From positions 42,292 to 106,291 of the forward strand of contig NZ_JAJFCK010000005.1 in NCBI RefSeq assembly GCF_020709055.1: a stretch of 64,000 nt of DNA. Direction: 5' to 3'. Each line of letters starts with the position of its first letter. Within the stretch, counting starts at the first letter, position 1. The notes beneath the pieces are model-generated. The model did no database searches. It worked only from the letters and a program-made list of their open reading frames with translations, and was not told where the DNA came from. This document shows, piece after piece, positions 50,916-60,050 of the stretch. Source of the DNA: Ruminococcus callidus. Lineage in GTDB: Bacteria > Bacillota > Clostridia > Oscillospirales > Ruminococcaceae. A program made the position numbers and the translations under genes.

Positions 50916-51416
50916 ATGCATTATGGTGCAATCAAACCGTGTGACATTGCAAACGGACTGGGAGTTCGTGTCTCCCTGTTCGTGTCGGGATGCCGGCACC
51001 GCTGCCAGAATTGTTTCAATCCGGAAACATGGGCGTTCCGGTATGGGCAGCCATACACGGAGGAGACCACACAGCAGATTCTGAAGATGCTGGAGCCGTC
51101 CTATATTCAGGGGCTGACGCTGCTGGGCGGAGAACCTATGGAGCCGGAGAACCAGCGGGAGTTGCTTCCGCTGGTGAAAGCCGTCCGTGCGAAATTCGGA
51201 GAAGCCAAGGATATTTGGTGCTATACGGGATGCGTTCTGGAGTCCGAACTGCTGGCGGACAGCCCCTATCGCTGTGAGGTGACAGATGCGCTCTTGGCGG
51301 AAATCGATGTCTTAGTGGACGGCCCGTTCATAGAGGCGGAGAAGTCCCTGACGCTGAATTTCCGCGGCTCTGCCAACCAGCGAATCCTGTATCTGCGGGA
51401 AAAACACGGCGACTGA
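50916..51416 (+). CDS. nrdG: Anaerobic ribonucleotide reductase activating protein NrdG
   Basis: Radical SAM enzyme that makes the glycyl radical on NrdD. 166 residues. C26, C30 and C33 in CRHRCQNC bind the cluster; NPETWAF, LLGGEP and the VDGPF motif are typical. AAGGAG precedes the ATG. It is the last gene of the que operon by spacing, while nrdD has its own promoter 254 bp downstream. Confidence 0.95.
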   Translation: MHYGAIKPCDIANGLGVRVSLFVSGCRHRCQNCFNPETWAFRYGQPYTEETTQQILKMLEPSYIQGLTLLGGEPMEPENQRELLPLVKAVRAKFGEAKDIWCYTGCVLESELLADSPYRCEVTDALLAEIDVLVDGPFIEAEKSLTLNFRGSANQRILYLREKHGD

Positions 51417-51594
51417 GCATGTTGCTTTCCCGAAAAAACAAAGGAAAAAATTTGTAAAAACAAGTCTTTTTTGCTTTCGCCATGTGCGAAAAAACAATGC
51501 ATTTTGGCGTGCGGTTTCGGACGGTTGACATTCATTTTTTTCGGGTTTTGTCGCCACCAATGGTTGTGGTTTTTTTCGGGAAAATCTCAGTGAT

Positions 51595-51610
51595 ATACAA
51601 GATATAGTGT
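51595..51610 (+). promoter_or_regulatory. NrdR box 1
   Basis: Matches the NrdR consensus (acaCwAtATaTwGtgt) at 14 of 16 positions: ATACAAGATATAGTGT. NrdR represses ribonucleotide reductase genes in most bacteria. Confidence 0.7.
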
Positions 51611-51626
51611 TTACAGAAGGCTTGGC

Positions 51627-51642
51627 ATACCATTTGTTGTGT
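51627..51642 (+). promoter_or_regulatory. NrdR box 2
   Basis: Matches the same consensus at about 12 of 16 positions. It starts 32 bp after box 1, three helical turns, the usual arrangement of paired NrdR boxes. It lies 28 bp upstream of the nrdD -35 box. Confidence 0.6.
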
Positions 51643-51669
51643 TCCAAAACACATCCATAATAAGTTTGC

Positions 51670-51698
51670 TTGACAGTGCCGGAGGCATGGGCTATAAT
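51670..51698 (+). promoter_or_regulatory. Consensus sigma-A promoter of nrdD
   Basis: TTGACA at 51670-51675, 17-bp spacer, TATAAT at 51693-51698, both perfect. Confidence 0.88.
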
Positions 51699-51847
51699 AA
51701 TACTTGCAACTATTTTGAAAGAAGAAACACGCAAGCTGAAGAATGAAACCTGTACAACGAGAAGGCCACATCTGAACTTTGCTTCTAATCTGCACAGGGA
51801 ATCTTTATCGGAAAAAACAGCCTGTTGGATAAGAGGAGGAGTCGGCT

Positions 51848-54007
51848 TTGAAAATCATAAAACGAAGCGGAAAAGAGGATGTTTTTGACCGTTCTAAAAT
51901 CATCGCTGCAATCAGCAAGGCAAATATCACTGTGGTGGAATCCGAGCAGCTCACACCGGCGCAGATCGAGGAGATCGCACAGGAGATTGAACGGCGTTGC
52001 GAGAGCATCCACCGTGCAGTAGATGTGGAAACGATTCAGGACTGGGTCGAAGTGGAGATCATGCAGCATGGCGCTTACCTCATGGCGAAGAACTATATCA
52101 CCTATCGCTATGAGCGTGGCTTGCAGCGCCAGTCCAATACCACAGACCGGAAGATTCTCAGCTTGCTGAATTTTGAAAACGAAGAAGTAAAGCAGGAGAA
52201 CTCCAACAAGAATCCGGTGGTCAACAGCGTACAGCGGGACTACATGGCAGGTGAAGTCAGCAAGGACATTACCGCACGGTTCTTGCTGCCCCACGATATC
52301 ACCGAGGCGCACAATGCCGGTATCATTCACTTCCATGATGCGGACTACTTCGCACAGCACATGCACAACTGCTGTCTGGTCAATCTGGAGGACATGCTGC
52401 AAAACGGCACGGTCATCAGTGAGACCATGATCGAAAAGCCCCACAGTTTCTCCACAGCGTGCAATATTTCCACGCAGATCATTGCCCAGATCGCCAGCTC
52501 CCAGTACGGCGGACAGAGCATCACGCTCTCCCATCTGGCACCGTTTGTTCAGGTGAGCCGGGAAAAGTTCCGGCGGGATGTCCGTCGGGAGTACGAGCGC
52601 CTTGGTAAGGAGACAGACGAGGAGACTGTCAACAGCGTGGCAGAAATGCGGGTGCGCAATGAGATCATTCAAGGCGTGCAGATGATCCAGTATCAGGTCA
52701 TCACCCTGATGACCACCAACGGACAAGCGCCGTTCGTCACGGTTTTCATGTATCTGAATGAAGTGCCGGAGGGACAGACACGAGACGATCTGGCGCTGAT
52801 TATCGAGGAGATGCTGCGCCAGCGGATTCAGGGTGTGAAGAACGAAAAGGGCGTCTTTATTACGCCGGCATTCCCCAAGCTGATCTATGTGCTGGAGGAG
52901 AATAACATTCGGGAGGGCACACCGTACTTCTATCTGACCAAGCTGGCAGCGGAGTGCACTGCAAAGCGCATGGTGCCGGACTATATCTCCGAGAAGATCA
53001 TGAAGTCTCTGAAAGAGGGCAACTGCTATACCTGCATGGGCTGCCGTTCGTTCCTGACAGTCTACAAGGACGAGAACGACCGCTACAAATTCTACGGCAG
53101 ATTCAATCAGGGCGTGGTAACGCTGAATCTGGTGGACATCGCATGCTCCTCAGAACGGGATGAGAAGCGCTTCTGGGAGATCTTTGACGAGCGTCTGGAA
53201 TTGTGCAAGCGTGCACTGATGTGCCGTCACAACCGCCTGAAAGGGACTCCCTCAGACGTGGCGCCGATTCTATGGCAGTATGGCGCACTGGCACGGCTGA
53301 AAAAGGGCGAGACCATTGACAAGCTGCTGTACGGCGGTTACTCCACCCTCTCGTTGGGCTATGCCGGACTCTGTGAGTGCACACGTTACATGACCGGTAA
53401 ATCCCACACCGATCCGGAGGCAACACCGTTTGCCCTGCAGGTGATGCGTCATCTGAACGATACCTGCAAGCGCTGGGCAAAGGAAACCAACATTGATTTC
53501 AGCCTGTACGGAACGCCGCTGGAGTCCACCACTTATAAGTTTGCCCGCTGTCTGCAGGAGCGGTTCGGTTTGATTCCCGATGTGACGGACAAGAACTATA
53601 TCACCAACAGCTATCACGTTCACGTGACCGAGCCGATTGATGCATTCCAGAAGCTGTCCTTCGAAGCACAGTTTCAGGAGTTGTCGCCGGGCGGAGCCAT
53701 CAGCTACGTGGAAGTGCCAAATATGCAGAACAACATTCCGGCAGTTATCGCCGTAATGCAGCACATCTATGACCACATCATGTACGCCGAGTTGAACACC
53801 AAGAGCGATTACTGTCAGGTGTGCGGCTACGACGGAGAGATTCAGATCGTTGAGGACGACGGTAAGCTGATCTGGGAGTGCCCCAACTGCGGCAATCGGG
53901 ATCAGGACAAGATGAATGTAGCACGCCGCACCTGCGGTTATATCGGAACACAGTTCTGGAATCAGGGACGCACACAGGAAATTCGTGACCGTGTAATGCA
54001 CCTGTAA
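51848..54007 (+). CDS. nrdD: Anaerobic ribonucleoside-triphosphate reductase NrdD (class III)
   Basis: Oxygen-sensitive glycyl radical enzyme that makes dNTPs. 719 residues. N-terminal ATP-cone (KIIKRSGKEDVFDRSKI...), catalytic core with CYTCMGCRSFL, C-terminal zinc site (CQVCGYDG and CPNCGN), and glycyl radical G697 in RRTCGYIG. Start is a TTG at 51848: GAGGAGG ends 7 bp before it and the encoded ATP-cone begins at once. NrdG, the activator, is encoded just upstream in a different transcript. Confidence 0.97.
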   Translation: MKIIKRSGKEDVFDRSKIIAAISKANITVVESEQLTPAQIEEIAQEIERRCESIHRAVDVETIQDWVEVEIMQHGAYLMAKNYITYRYERGLQRQSNTTDRKILSLLNFENEEVKQENSNKNPVVNSVQRDYMAGEVSKDITARFLLPHDITEAHNAGIIHFHDADYFAQHMHNCCLVNLEDMLQNGTVISETMIEKPHSFSTACNISTQIIAQIASSQYGGQSITLSHLAPFVQVSREKFRRDVRREYERLGKETDEETVNSVAEMRVRNEIIQGVQMIQYQVITLMTTNGQAPFVTVFMYLNEVPEGQTRDDLALIIEEMLRQRIQGVKNEKGVFITPAFPKLIYVLEENNIREGTPYFYLTKLAAECTAKRMVPDYISEKIMKSLKEGNCYTCMGCRSFLTVYKDENDRYKFYGRFNQGVVTLNLVDIACSSERDEKRFWEIFDERLELCKRALMCRHNRLKGTPSDVAPILWQYGALARLKKGETIDKLLYGGYSTLSLGYAGLCECTRYMTGKSHTDPEATPFALQVMRHLNDTCKRWAKETNIDFSLYGTPLESTTYKFARCLQERFGLIPDVTDKNYITNSYHVHVTEPIDAFQKLSFEAQFQELSPGGAISYVEVPNMQNNIPAVIAVMQHIYDHIMYAELNTKSDYCQVCGYDGEIQIVEDDGKLIWECPNCGNRDQDKMNVARRTCGYIGTQFWNQGRTQEIRDRVMHL

Positions 54008-54037
54008 GCGTTTATCCGGAAAATAGAGAAATAAGCA

Positions 54038-54073
54038 AACATCCGTTCCGAGGATTTCGGGGCGGATGTTTTT
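54038..54073 (+). terminator. Terminator of nrdD
   Basis: AACATCCG (54038-54045) with CGGATGTT (54063-54070), inner CCGA/TCGG, then a T-run to 54073. Confidence 0.8.
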
Positions 54074-54078
54074 GTCGC

Positions 54079-54114
54079 AAAAAAAGAAGCCCTCTCGAAA
54101 AGCGAAAGGGCTTC
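54079..54114 (-). terminator. Terminator of lon-engB-lysA
   Basis: GAAGCCCT (54086-54093) with AGGGCTTC (54107-54114). The A-run 54079-54085 is the T-tract on the minus strand. It sits back to back with the nrdD terminator. Confidence 0.8.
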
Positions 54115-54145
54115 TTGCAATTTTAGTTGAAAAACAAACAGAATG

Positions 54146-55444
54146 TTAGATGTCGTTCCGAACCAGATCGTCCAGTGTTTCACGCTTTACCACGATACGG
54201 TCTGTGCCGTCCTTGACAAAGACAACAGCAGGCTTTTGCAGACGGTTGTAGTTGGAGGACATGGAGTAGTTGTATGCGCCGGTTGCGCAAACGGCAATGG
54301 TGTCACCGACTTCGCAATGCTGGATGGGCATGTTCTCGCCGATGAGGTCGCCGCTCTCGCAGCACTTTCCGGCGATGGTGACCTTTTCGGTCTTGGGCTG
54401 AGCCGCCTTGTTTGCAACCAGTGCGTCATAAGCAGACTGGTACAGGATGTAACGGGGGTTGTCACACATACCGCCGTCAATGGAAACGTAGGTGCGGATG
54501 TTGGGAATGACCTTGATGCCGCCGACGGTGTACAGCGTAATGCCTGCCGGTGCAGCGATGGAACGGCCCGGCTCGATGAGAATGAACGGGCGCTTTACAT
54601 CGTGGGTCTCGCAGAAGCCGTTGATGACTTTTGCTACCGCCTCCATGTAAGCGTCATAGGGGAGGGGATCGTCAGCCTCTGTGTAGCGAATGCCGAATCC
54701 GCCGCCCAGGTTCAGATCCTCTGCCTCGAAGCCCAGTTCCTTCTTTAGCTTTTCAAGAAATTCCATCATCACTTCTGCTGCTGCGGTGAAGCCCTGGGTG
54801 TCCAGAATCTGCGAACCGATGTGGCAATGCAGACCGCGCAGCTGGAGGTTCGGATAGGAGATTGCCTTCTGAACTGCCTCGTATGCCTCGCCGGTTTCCA
54901 GTGCGAAACCGAACTTGCTGTCGATCTGACCGGTGCGGATGAAGTTGTGGGTGTGTGCGTCAACGCCGGGCTTGATGCGGAGCAGAATAGAGGCAACCAG
55001 ATGCTTTTCCTCAGCCAGCCGGTTGAGCTGTTCCATCTCGTAGATGTTGTCCACTACGATTCTGCCAACGCCATAATCCAGCGCCATGTTCAGCTCTTCG
55101 GTGGTTTTGTTGTTGCCGTGGAAGCAGGCGTTTTTTACATCAAAGCCAGCCTGTACGGCAGTGTACAGTTCACCGCCGGAAACTACGTCGATTCCCATTT
55201 GTTCCGACTGCATCACACGGTAGATCTCCTTGCAGGAAAACGCCTTGCTGGCATAGCAAACCAGTCCCTGTCCGTCATAGTAGGTCTCCATGCTCTTGCG
55301 GAAGATACGGCAGTCCCGCCGGATCATGTCCTCATCCATGACATAGAGCGGGGTTCCGTACTTTTTTGCCAGTGCGACGGTATCCACACCGCCGATGGTC
55401 AGATTGCCCTGAGCGTTTACGCCCAAATTGTCAGATACAAACAT
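54146..55444 (-). CDS. lysA: Diaminopimelate decarboxylase LysA
   Basis: PLP enzyme that makes lysine from meso-diaminopimelate. 432 residues. K67 in CYASKAFSC binds PLP; HCHIGSQ, the GGGFGIRY loop and EPGRSIAAPAG are present. The start at 55444 follows AGAGGAAA; the frame is open for 15 more codons upstream towards engB, but without a ribosome-binding site. Third gene of the minus-strand lon-engB-lysA run. Confidence 0.96.
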   Translation of the reverse strand: MFVSDNLGVNAQGNLTIGGVDTVALAKKYGTPLYVMDEDMIRRDCRIFRKSMETYYDGQGLVCYASKAFSCKEIYRVMQSEQMGIDVVSGGELYTAVQAGFDVKNACFHGNNKTTEELNMALDYGVGRIVVDNIYEMEQLNRLAEEKHLVASILLRIKPGVDAHTHNFIRTGQIDSKFGFALETGEAYEAVQKAISYPNLQLRGLHCHIGSQILDTQGFTAAAEVMMEFLEKLKKELGFEAEDLNLGGGFGIRYTEADDPLPYDAYMEAVAKVINGFCETHDVKRPFILIEPGRSIAAPAGITLYTVGGIKVIPNIRTYVSIDGGMCDNPRYILYQSAYDALVANKAAQPKTEKVTIAGKCCESGDLIGENMPIQHCEVGDTIAVCATGAYNYSMSSNYNRLQKPAVVFVKDGTDRIVVKRETLDDLVRNDI

Positions 55445-55485
55445 TTCTTTTTCCTCTCTTTCGTTTGCTTTGGCGCTTGTGGAAA

Positions 55486-56109
55486 TCACTGCGCAGATGC
55501 GTCATCTTCCGGTTCGGAATCCTCGCTGTCTGCGGCAATTTCCTCCAAAACTGCCTGCACATCCTCCACGCCTTCCCGTGTTACCGCAGAAAAGGGGATG
55601 ATATGAATCTGTGAGAAATATGGAATTTCCGTCTGAAATGCCTCCATACGCTTGGCACGTTCTGTCTTGTTCAGCTTGTCCGCCTTGGTCAGTACAATCA
55701 GAAACGGCAGCTCCGCCTCCACCAGAAATTCGATCATCTGCAAATCGTCCTTCGAGGGCTTGTGCCGCATGTCGATCAGCAGCAGAATCAGGCGCAGATC
55801 ACGATCTGCTGCCAGATAGCCGGAGATCAGTCCTGACCACCGCTCTTTTTCCGACTTGGCAACCTTGGCATAGCCGTATCCCGGAAGGTCGACCACAGTC
55901 AGCGGGTCTACCCGATAGAAGTTGATGGTTGCGGTTTTGCCGGGAACGGAGCTGACACGTGCCAGCGCCTTTCTCTGAAAGATGCGGTTAATTAGCGTGG
56001 ATTTGCCCACATTGGAACGGCCTGCAAACGCCACCTCGATGGAATCGCATGGCGGAATCTGCGCATAAGTGCCGTAAGACGCTACAAATTTTGCCTGTTG
56101 AAACTGCAT
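55486..56109 (-). CDS. engB: Ribosome biogenesis GTPase EngB (YsxC/YihA)
   Basis: Essential GTPase for late 50S assembly. 207 residues. G1 GRSNVGKS, G3 DLPGYG and G4 TKAD are visible. AAGGAGGAAG precedes the ATG. It lies 27 bp after lon, an arrangement often seen in Firmicutes. The acidic C-terminal tail (EDSEPEDDASAQ) is longer than usual. Confidence 0.96.
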   Translation of the reverse strand: MQFQQAKFVASYGTYAQIPPCDSIEVAFAGRSNVGKSTLINRIFQRKALARVSSVPGKTATINFYRVDPLTVVDLPGYGYAKVAKSEKERWSGLISGYLAADRDLRLILLLIDMRHKPSKDDLQMIEFLVEAELPFLIVLTKADKLNKTERAKRMEAFQTEIPYFSQIHIIPFSAVTREGVEDVQAVLEEIAADSEDSEPEDDASAQ

Positions 56110-56136
56110 ATCTTCCTCCTTGATACCGAACCGCTG

Positions 56137-58569
56137 TTAGACCGGACAAGCCGTGGGGGTCGGTAGAATTGTGCTGGAAATCACGGTACTTTCCGTGTCA
56201 CCCTTGGGACAGAGCGCCGTTTCCAGAACCGTGTCCAGGGTCTTTGCCGGAACAAACCGGACGTGCTCCCGCACCACGGGATCAACCTCTTCCAGATCCG
56301 GCACATTCTCCTCCGGAATCAGAACGGTGTGCATACCTGCTTTATAAGCAGCCATAGTCTTTTCCCGCAGACCGCCGATAGGGAGCACCTTGCCGTGCAG
56401 AGTGATTTCGCCCGTCATTGCCACATCGCCACGCACTGGCCGTCCGGACAGGGCAGACACCAGCGCCGTGGTCATAGTCACACCGGCAGAGGGACCGTCC
56501 TTGGGGACAGCACCCTCCGGTGCATGGATGTGCAGGTCGTACTTGGTGTAGAAGTCCTCGGGGATGTCATACCTGGCTGCGACGCTGCGCACATAGCTGA
56601 CTGCGATTTTCGCACTCTCCCGCATCACATCGCCCAGAGAACCGGTGCACTCCACCTGTCCCTTGCCGGGCATTGCCAGCACCTCCATGGGCATCAGAAC
56701 ACCGCCCACGGAAGTCCACGCCAGACCGTTGACCACGCCGACTGCGTCCTCGTGGCTCTGAAGATCCGGCCGGAATTTTTGCGGTCCCAGATATTCCGGC
56801 AGCGTGTCAGCGGAGAACGTGACCTTTTTGCAGTCGCCCTCCACGATTTTCTTCGCTGCTTTTCGGCAGAGCGTGCCGATGGTGCGTTCCAGTTCACGAA
56901 CGCCTGCCTCTCTGGTGTAGCTGTCAATGAGAGCATAAAGCACCTCGTCCGGAATCCGGCACTGCGTGCCCTTTAACCCGTTTTTCTTCAGCTGCTTTTT
57001 CAGCAGGTGTTCCTTGGCAATGTGGAACTTTTCCTCTCTGGTATAGCTGCCAAGCTCCACGATTTCCATACGATCCAGCAGCGGTGCCGGAATGGTATCC
57101 AGTGTGTTGGCGGTTGCCAGAAACAGAACGTGGCTCAGATCGAACGGAACCTCGATATAGTGGTCGGTGAACGTCTTGTTCTGCTCGCTGTCCAGCACCT
57201 CCAGCATGGCAGCGGAGGGGTCGCCGTGAAAATCATTGCCCATCTTGTCCACTTCGTCCAGCAGAATAAGAGGGTTGCTGGTGCCGGCGTGAATCATTGC
57301 GCCGATCATTCTGCCGGGCATGGAGCCGACGTATGTCTTGCGATGTCCGCGGATGTCCGATTCGTCCCGCACACCGCCCAGCGAGATGCGCTCGTACTTG
57401 CGCCCCAGCGCTTTGGCAATGGACTTGCCAATGGAGGTTTTGCCCACGCCGGGAGGACCGACGAAGCAGAGGATCTGTCCCTGCGCATCTGGATTCAGCG
57501 CACGGACGGCGAAGCTCTCCAGAATTCGCTCCTTGACCTTTTGCAGGCCGTAGTGATCCCGGTTCAGCACGTTGGCTGCCTTTTCCAGATTCACCTTGCA
57601 CTTGCTGGACTTGTTCCACGGCAGCGAGAGCACGGTGTCCAGATAGCTGCGAATGACAAACGCCTCCTGTGCGCCCTGCGGAATGCCGGAAAGTCGCTCC
57701 GCCTCTTTTGCCAGTTTTTTTCGGTTTTGTTCATCCAGCGGAAGCTTCTGGATCTGTTCCAGATACGTTTCCATCTCCGCCTCGGGGTCTTCCCGATCTC
57801 CCAGCTTTTCAGCAATCAGACGCTGCTGTTCCCGCAGGTAGTAGTCCCGCTGTGAGGTGTCGATGCTCTCCTGCGTCTCCGCCTGAATCTGGCGTTCCAA
57901 TGTGAGAATATCCAGCTCATCGGTCATGAGCTGATATAGCTTCCGCAGACGCTCCAGCCAGCTGTTTTCTTCCAGCAGAAGCTGCTTTTCTGTGTAGTCA
58001 TACGCCAGATTAAAGACGATCTGTTCAAACAGTTTTTTGCTGTCCTTTTCGCAGAAAATGGCAGCAGCCATCTCCTCCGGTGTCTGCGGCAGAAGCTCCG
58101 CATAGCGCTGGAACGACGCCTTGATGCACCGCCCCAGTGCCTCTTCTTCGTTTTTTTCTTCTGGAGAAATCTCAATTTCCTCCAAGGTGTCGTAAGCTGC
58201 TGTCCAGTAGTCGTCCGCCTCTTTCTGAAAATCGGATACGGAAATTCTGGTTTTTCCCTCTGCCAGAACCCGTGTGACACCGCTGGGTGTCCGCATTACC
58301 TGCCGAAGATCGGCAATTACGCCAACGGTGTAGAAGTCCTCCGGTTTGGGATCTTCCACAATGGCGTCTTTTTGTGCCACTAAGATGACACGGCGATCCT
58401 TTCCCATGCCGGCACGAAGCGCATGGAGAAATGTTTCTCGTACCAAGTCAAAATGAATGGTCATTCCAGGAAACACAACAACGCCACGCATTGCAACAAC
58501 CGGAAGGCGATTGGTCTCCTGTGGCACTTCCGGTGAAGGATTCGGATGATTTGTGATTTCTGTACTCAT
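56137..58569 (-). CDS. lon: ATP-dependent protease Lon
   Basis: AAA+ serine protease that degrades misfolded and regulatory proteins. 810 residues. N-terminal substrate domain (LPVVAMRGVVVFPGM...), Walker A GPPGVGKTSIGKSIA, Walker B ILLDEVDKMG, and the Ser-Lys dyad S694 (KDGPSAG) with K737 (GGLREKT). Ribosome-binding site AGAAAGGAAG. The transcript starts about 200 nt upstream. Confidence 0.97.
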   Translation of the reverse strand: MSTEITNHPNPSPEVPQETNRLPVVAMRGVVVFPGMTIHFDLVRETFLHALRAGMGKDRRVILVAQKDAIVEDPKPEDFYTVGVIADLRQVMRTPSGVTRVLAEGKTRISVSDFQKEADDYWTAAYDTLEEIEISPEEKNEEEALGRCIKASFQRYAELLPQTPEEMAAAIFCEKDSKKLFEQIVFNLAYDYTEKQLLLEENSWLERLRKLYQLMTDELDILTLERQIQAETQESIDTSQRDYYLREQQRLIAEKLGDREDPEAEMETYLEQIQKLPLDEQNRKKLAKEAERLSGIPQGAQEAFVIRSYLDTVLSLPWNKSSKCKVNLEKAANVLNRDHYGLQKVKERILESFAVRALNPDAQGQILCFVGPPGVGKTSIGKSIAKALGRKYERISLGGVRDESDIRGHRKTYVGSMPGRMIGAMIHAGTSNPLILLDEVDKMGNDFHGDPSAAMLEVLDSEQNKTFTDHYIEVPFDLSHVLFLATANTLDTIPAPLLDRMEIVELGSYTREEKFHIAKEHLLKKQLKKNGLKGTQCRIPDEVLYALIDSYTREAGVRELERTIGTLCRKAAKKIVEGDCKKVTFSADTLPEYLGPQKFRPDLQSHEDAVGVVNGLAWTSVGGVLMPMEVLAMPGKGQVECTGSLGDVMRESAKIAVSYVRSVAARYDIPEDFYTKYDLHIHAPEGAVPKDGPSAGVTMTTALVSALSGRPVRGDVAMTGEITLHGKVLPIGGLREKTMAAYKAGMHTVLIPEENVPDLEEVDPVVREHVRFVPAKTLDTVLETALCPKGDTESTVISSTILPTPTACPV

Positions 58570-58773
58570 GAATTTGCTTCCTTTCTGCGCCGGAGCAGAA
58601 ACAGCGGCGAAAACCGTTTGATCCGATGCATTTCAAGAAGCCGAATTCCCGCAGCGCCTGCCGGAATCCAAGCTTCGCTCGTTCTCTTTTGCGATCTATC
58701 CCCCTATGCAAAAATGCAGCGCTTTGCGCAGCTGCTGTATCGCTTCCTGTCAGAAACAGAGTGAACTTGTTCT

Positions 58774-58802
58774 ATTATACTATATTTTGCAATTTTTTTC
58801 AA
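58774..58802 (-). promoter_or_regulatory. Sigma-A promoter of lon-engB-lysA
   Basis: Minus strand: TTGAAA (58802-58797), 17-bp spacer, perfect TATAAT (58779-58774). Confidence 0.8.
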
Positions 58803-58853
58803 GTGGTAACTCTTGAAAAATCAGAGCAATCTATGAAAAAATAGAATCCCCCC

Positions 58854-58882
58854 TTGCCGAGCGCAGAAAAATCTGGTATAAT
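58854..58882 (+). promoter_or_regulatory. Promoter of sbcDC
   Basis: TTGCCG at 58854-58859, 17-bp spacer, perfect TATAAT at 58877-58882 with a TGG extension; 32 bp before the TTG start of sbcD. Confidence 0.8.
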
Positions 58883-58913
58883 GCAGAAAAGAGCACAGAA
58901 AGGAGTCTTCGCA

Positions 58914-60050
58914 TTGAAATTCTTACATATCAGCGACCTGCATCTGGGGCGCAAATTTTATGGCCTGACATTTCTGCCCCAGCAGGAGAAAATGCTGACG
59001 CAGATCGTGCAGCTGGTACAGGAGGAGCATATCTCAGGGGTGCTCCTTGCCGGCGACATCTACGACAAACCCATTCCGCCGGCAGATGCTGTCACGCTGT
59101 TCGATGCATTTCTGACCGAACTGGCGCAGCTGCAAGTGCAGGTCTTTCTCATCAGCGGCAACCACGATTCGCCGGAACGCCTGCAATTTGGCAGCCGTCT
59201 TTTGGAGGAGAACCACATTCACATCGCCGGCGTATTCCGTGGGGAACTGCCTTGTGTGACCGTTTCCGATGCCTGCGGCCCGCTGCACATTTATCTTATG
59301 CCATTCGTAAAATTTCACGAAGCCGCGTCATTTTTCAAGGAACAGAAGCCGGAGGACTTCTCGGAACTTCTGGGGCAGCTGATTCAGCAAACGCCCATTT
59401 GTCCCGCTGAACGCAATCTGCTGCTCTACCACGGCTTTGTGACGGACGCTACCTTTGCGCCGGAGTGTTCTGACTCCGAGTGGCAGCTGGGCGGGATGCA
59501 GAACGTAGATCCGGCGGTGTTTGCGCCCTTTGACTATGTGGCACTGGGGCACATTCACAAACCGCAGTGGGTGCAGAAAGGCAAGATTCGCTATAGCGGG
59601 TCGATTTTGAAGTACTCGTTCTCGGAGAGTCGGCAGAAGAAGTCGGTGACCATCTTGGAATTTGGGGAGAAAGGCAAGCTTCAGGTGACAGAGCGGGAAC
59701 TCCCTGTGCAGACGAATCTGCGCACACTGCGAGGCCCGCTGGAGGAGCTGCTGCGCTGTGCCGAGCCGTCAGAGGACTGGATTCGGGTGGAGCTGACGGA
59801 TGAAAAGGTGGTGCCATATGCCATTGAACGTCTGCGCACGGTCTATCCCAATGTGCTGGAAATGGTGTATCTGAAACAGGAGGAGCGGACGCCGGCGGTG
59901 CGGACAGAGGCAGCAGCCGTTCCGACTAAAACGCTGCTGGAACTGCTGGAAACATTTTATCAAGATGTCTGCCAGTATCCTATAGCAGAAGATCCGGAGG
60001 CAGAGGCGCTTCTGAAAGACATTTGTGAGGAGGTAGGAATGAATCCATGA
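58914..60050 (+). CDS. sbcD: Exonuclease SbcCD, nuclease subunit SbcD
   Basis: Mre11-type nuclease subunit that opens DNA hairpins and ends. 378 residues. Metallophosphoesterase motifs: HISDLHLGRK (I), AGDIYDKP (II), ISGNHDSPER (III), YHGF and LGHIHKPQ (later His motifs). The start is a TTG at 58914: AAAGGAG lies 8 bp before it and the family begins with MKFLHISDLHLG exactly here. It overlaps sbcC by 4 bp. Confidence 0.95.
   Translation: MKFLHISDLHLGRKFYGLTFLPQQEKMLTQIVQLVQEEHISGVLLAGDIYDKPIPPADAVTLFDAFLTELAQLQVQVFLISGNHDSPERLQFGSRLLEENHIHIAGVFRGELPCVTVSDACGPLHIYLMPFVKFHEAASFFKEQKPEDFSELLGQLIQQTPICPAERNLLLYHGFVTDATFAPECSDSEWQLGGMQNVDPAVFAPFDYVALGHIHKPQWVQKGKIRYSGSILKYSFSESRQKKSVTILEFGEKGKLQVTERELPVQTNLRTLRGPLEELLRCAEPSEDWIRVELTDEKVVPYAIERLRTVYPNVLEMVYLKQEERTPAVRTEAAAVPTKTLLELLETFYQDVCQYPIAEDPEAEALLKDICEEVGMNP

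Larger units (their letters stand above)
51417..51847 (+). other. 431-bp intergenic region before nrdD
   Basis: AT-rich with many T and A runs. Contents in order: a weak hairpin followed by T7 (stem 51554-51560/51564-51569, T-tract 51570-51576) that may end the que-nrdG transcript, two NrdR-like boxes, a consensus promoter, and a 140-nt leader to nrdD. No gene longer than a few codons with a ribosome-binding site was found. Confidence 0.6.
58570..58913. other. Divergent intergenic region between lon and sbcD
   Basis: 344 bp. Holds the lon promoter and a roughly 200-nt lon leader (58570-58767), then an AT-rich spacer and the sbcD promoter. I saw no CIRCE (HrcA) element and no CtsR-type direct repeats near the lon promoter. 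No gene is supported. Confidence 0.6.

Noticed and set aside
51554..51576. Hairpin plus T7 as a firm terminator after nrdG
   Set aside because: The stem is only 6 bp with a bulge; kept as a weak possibility in the intergenic description.
58570..58773. Heat-shock operator (CIRCE or CtsR site) at lon
   Set aside because: I looked for TTAGCACTC-N9-GAGTGCTAA and GGTCAAA repeats and found none.
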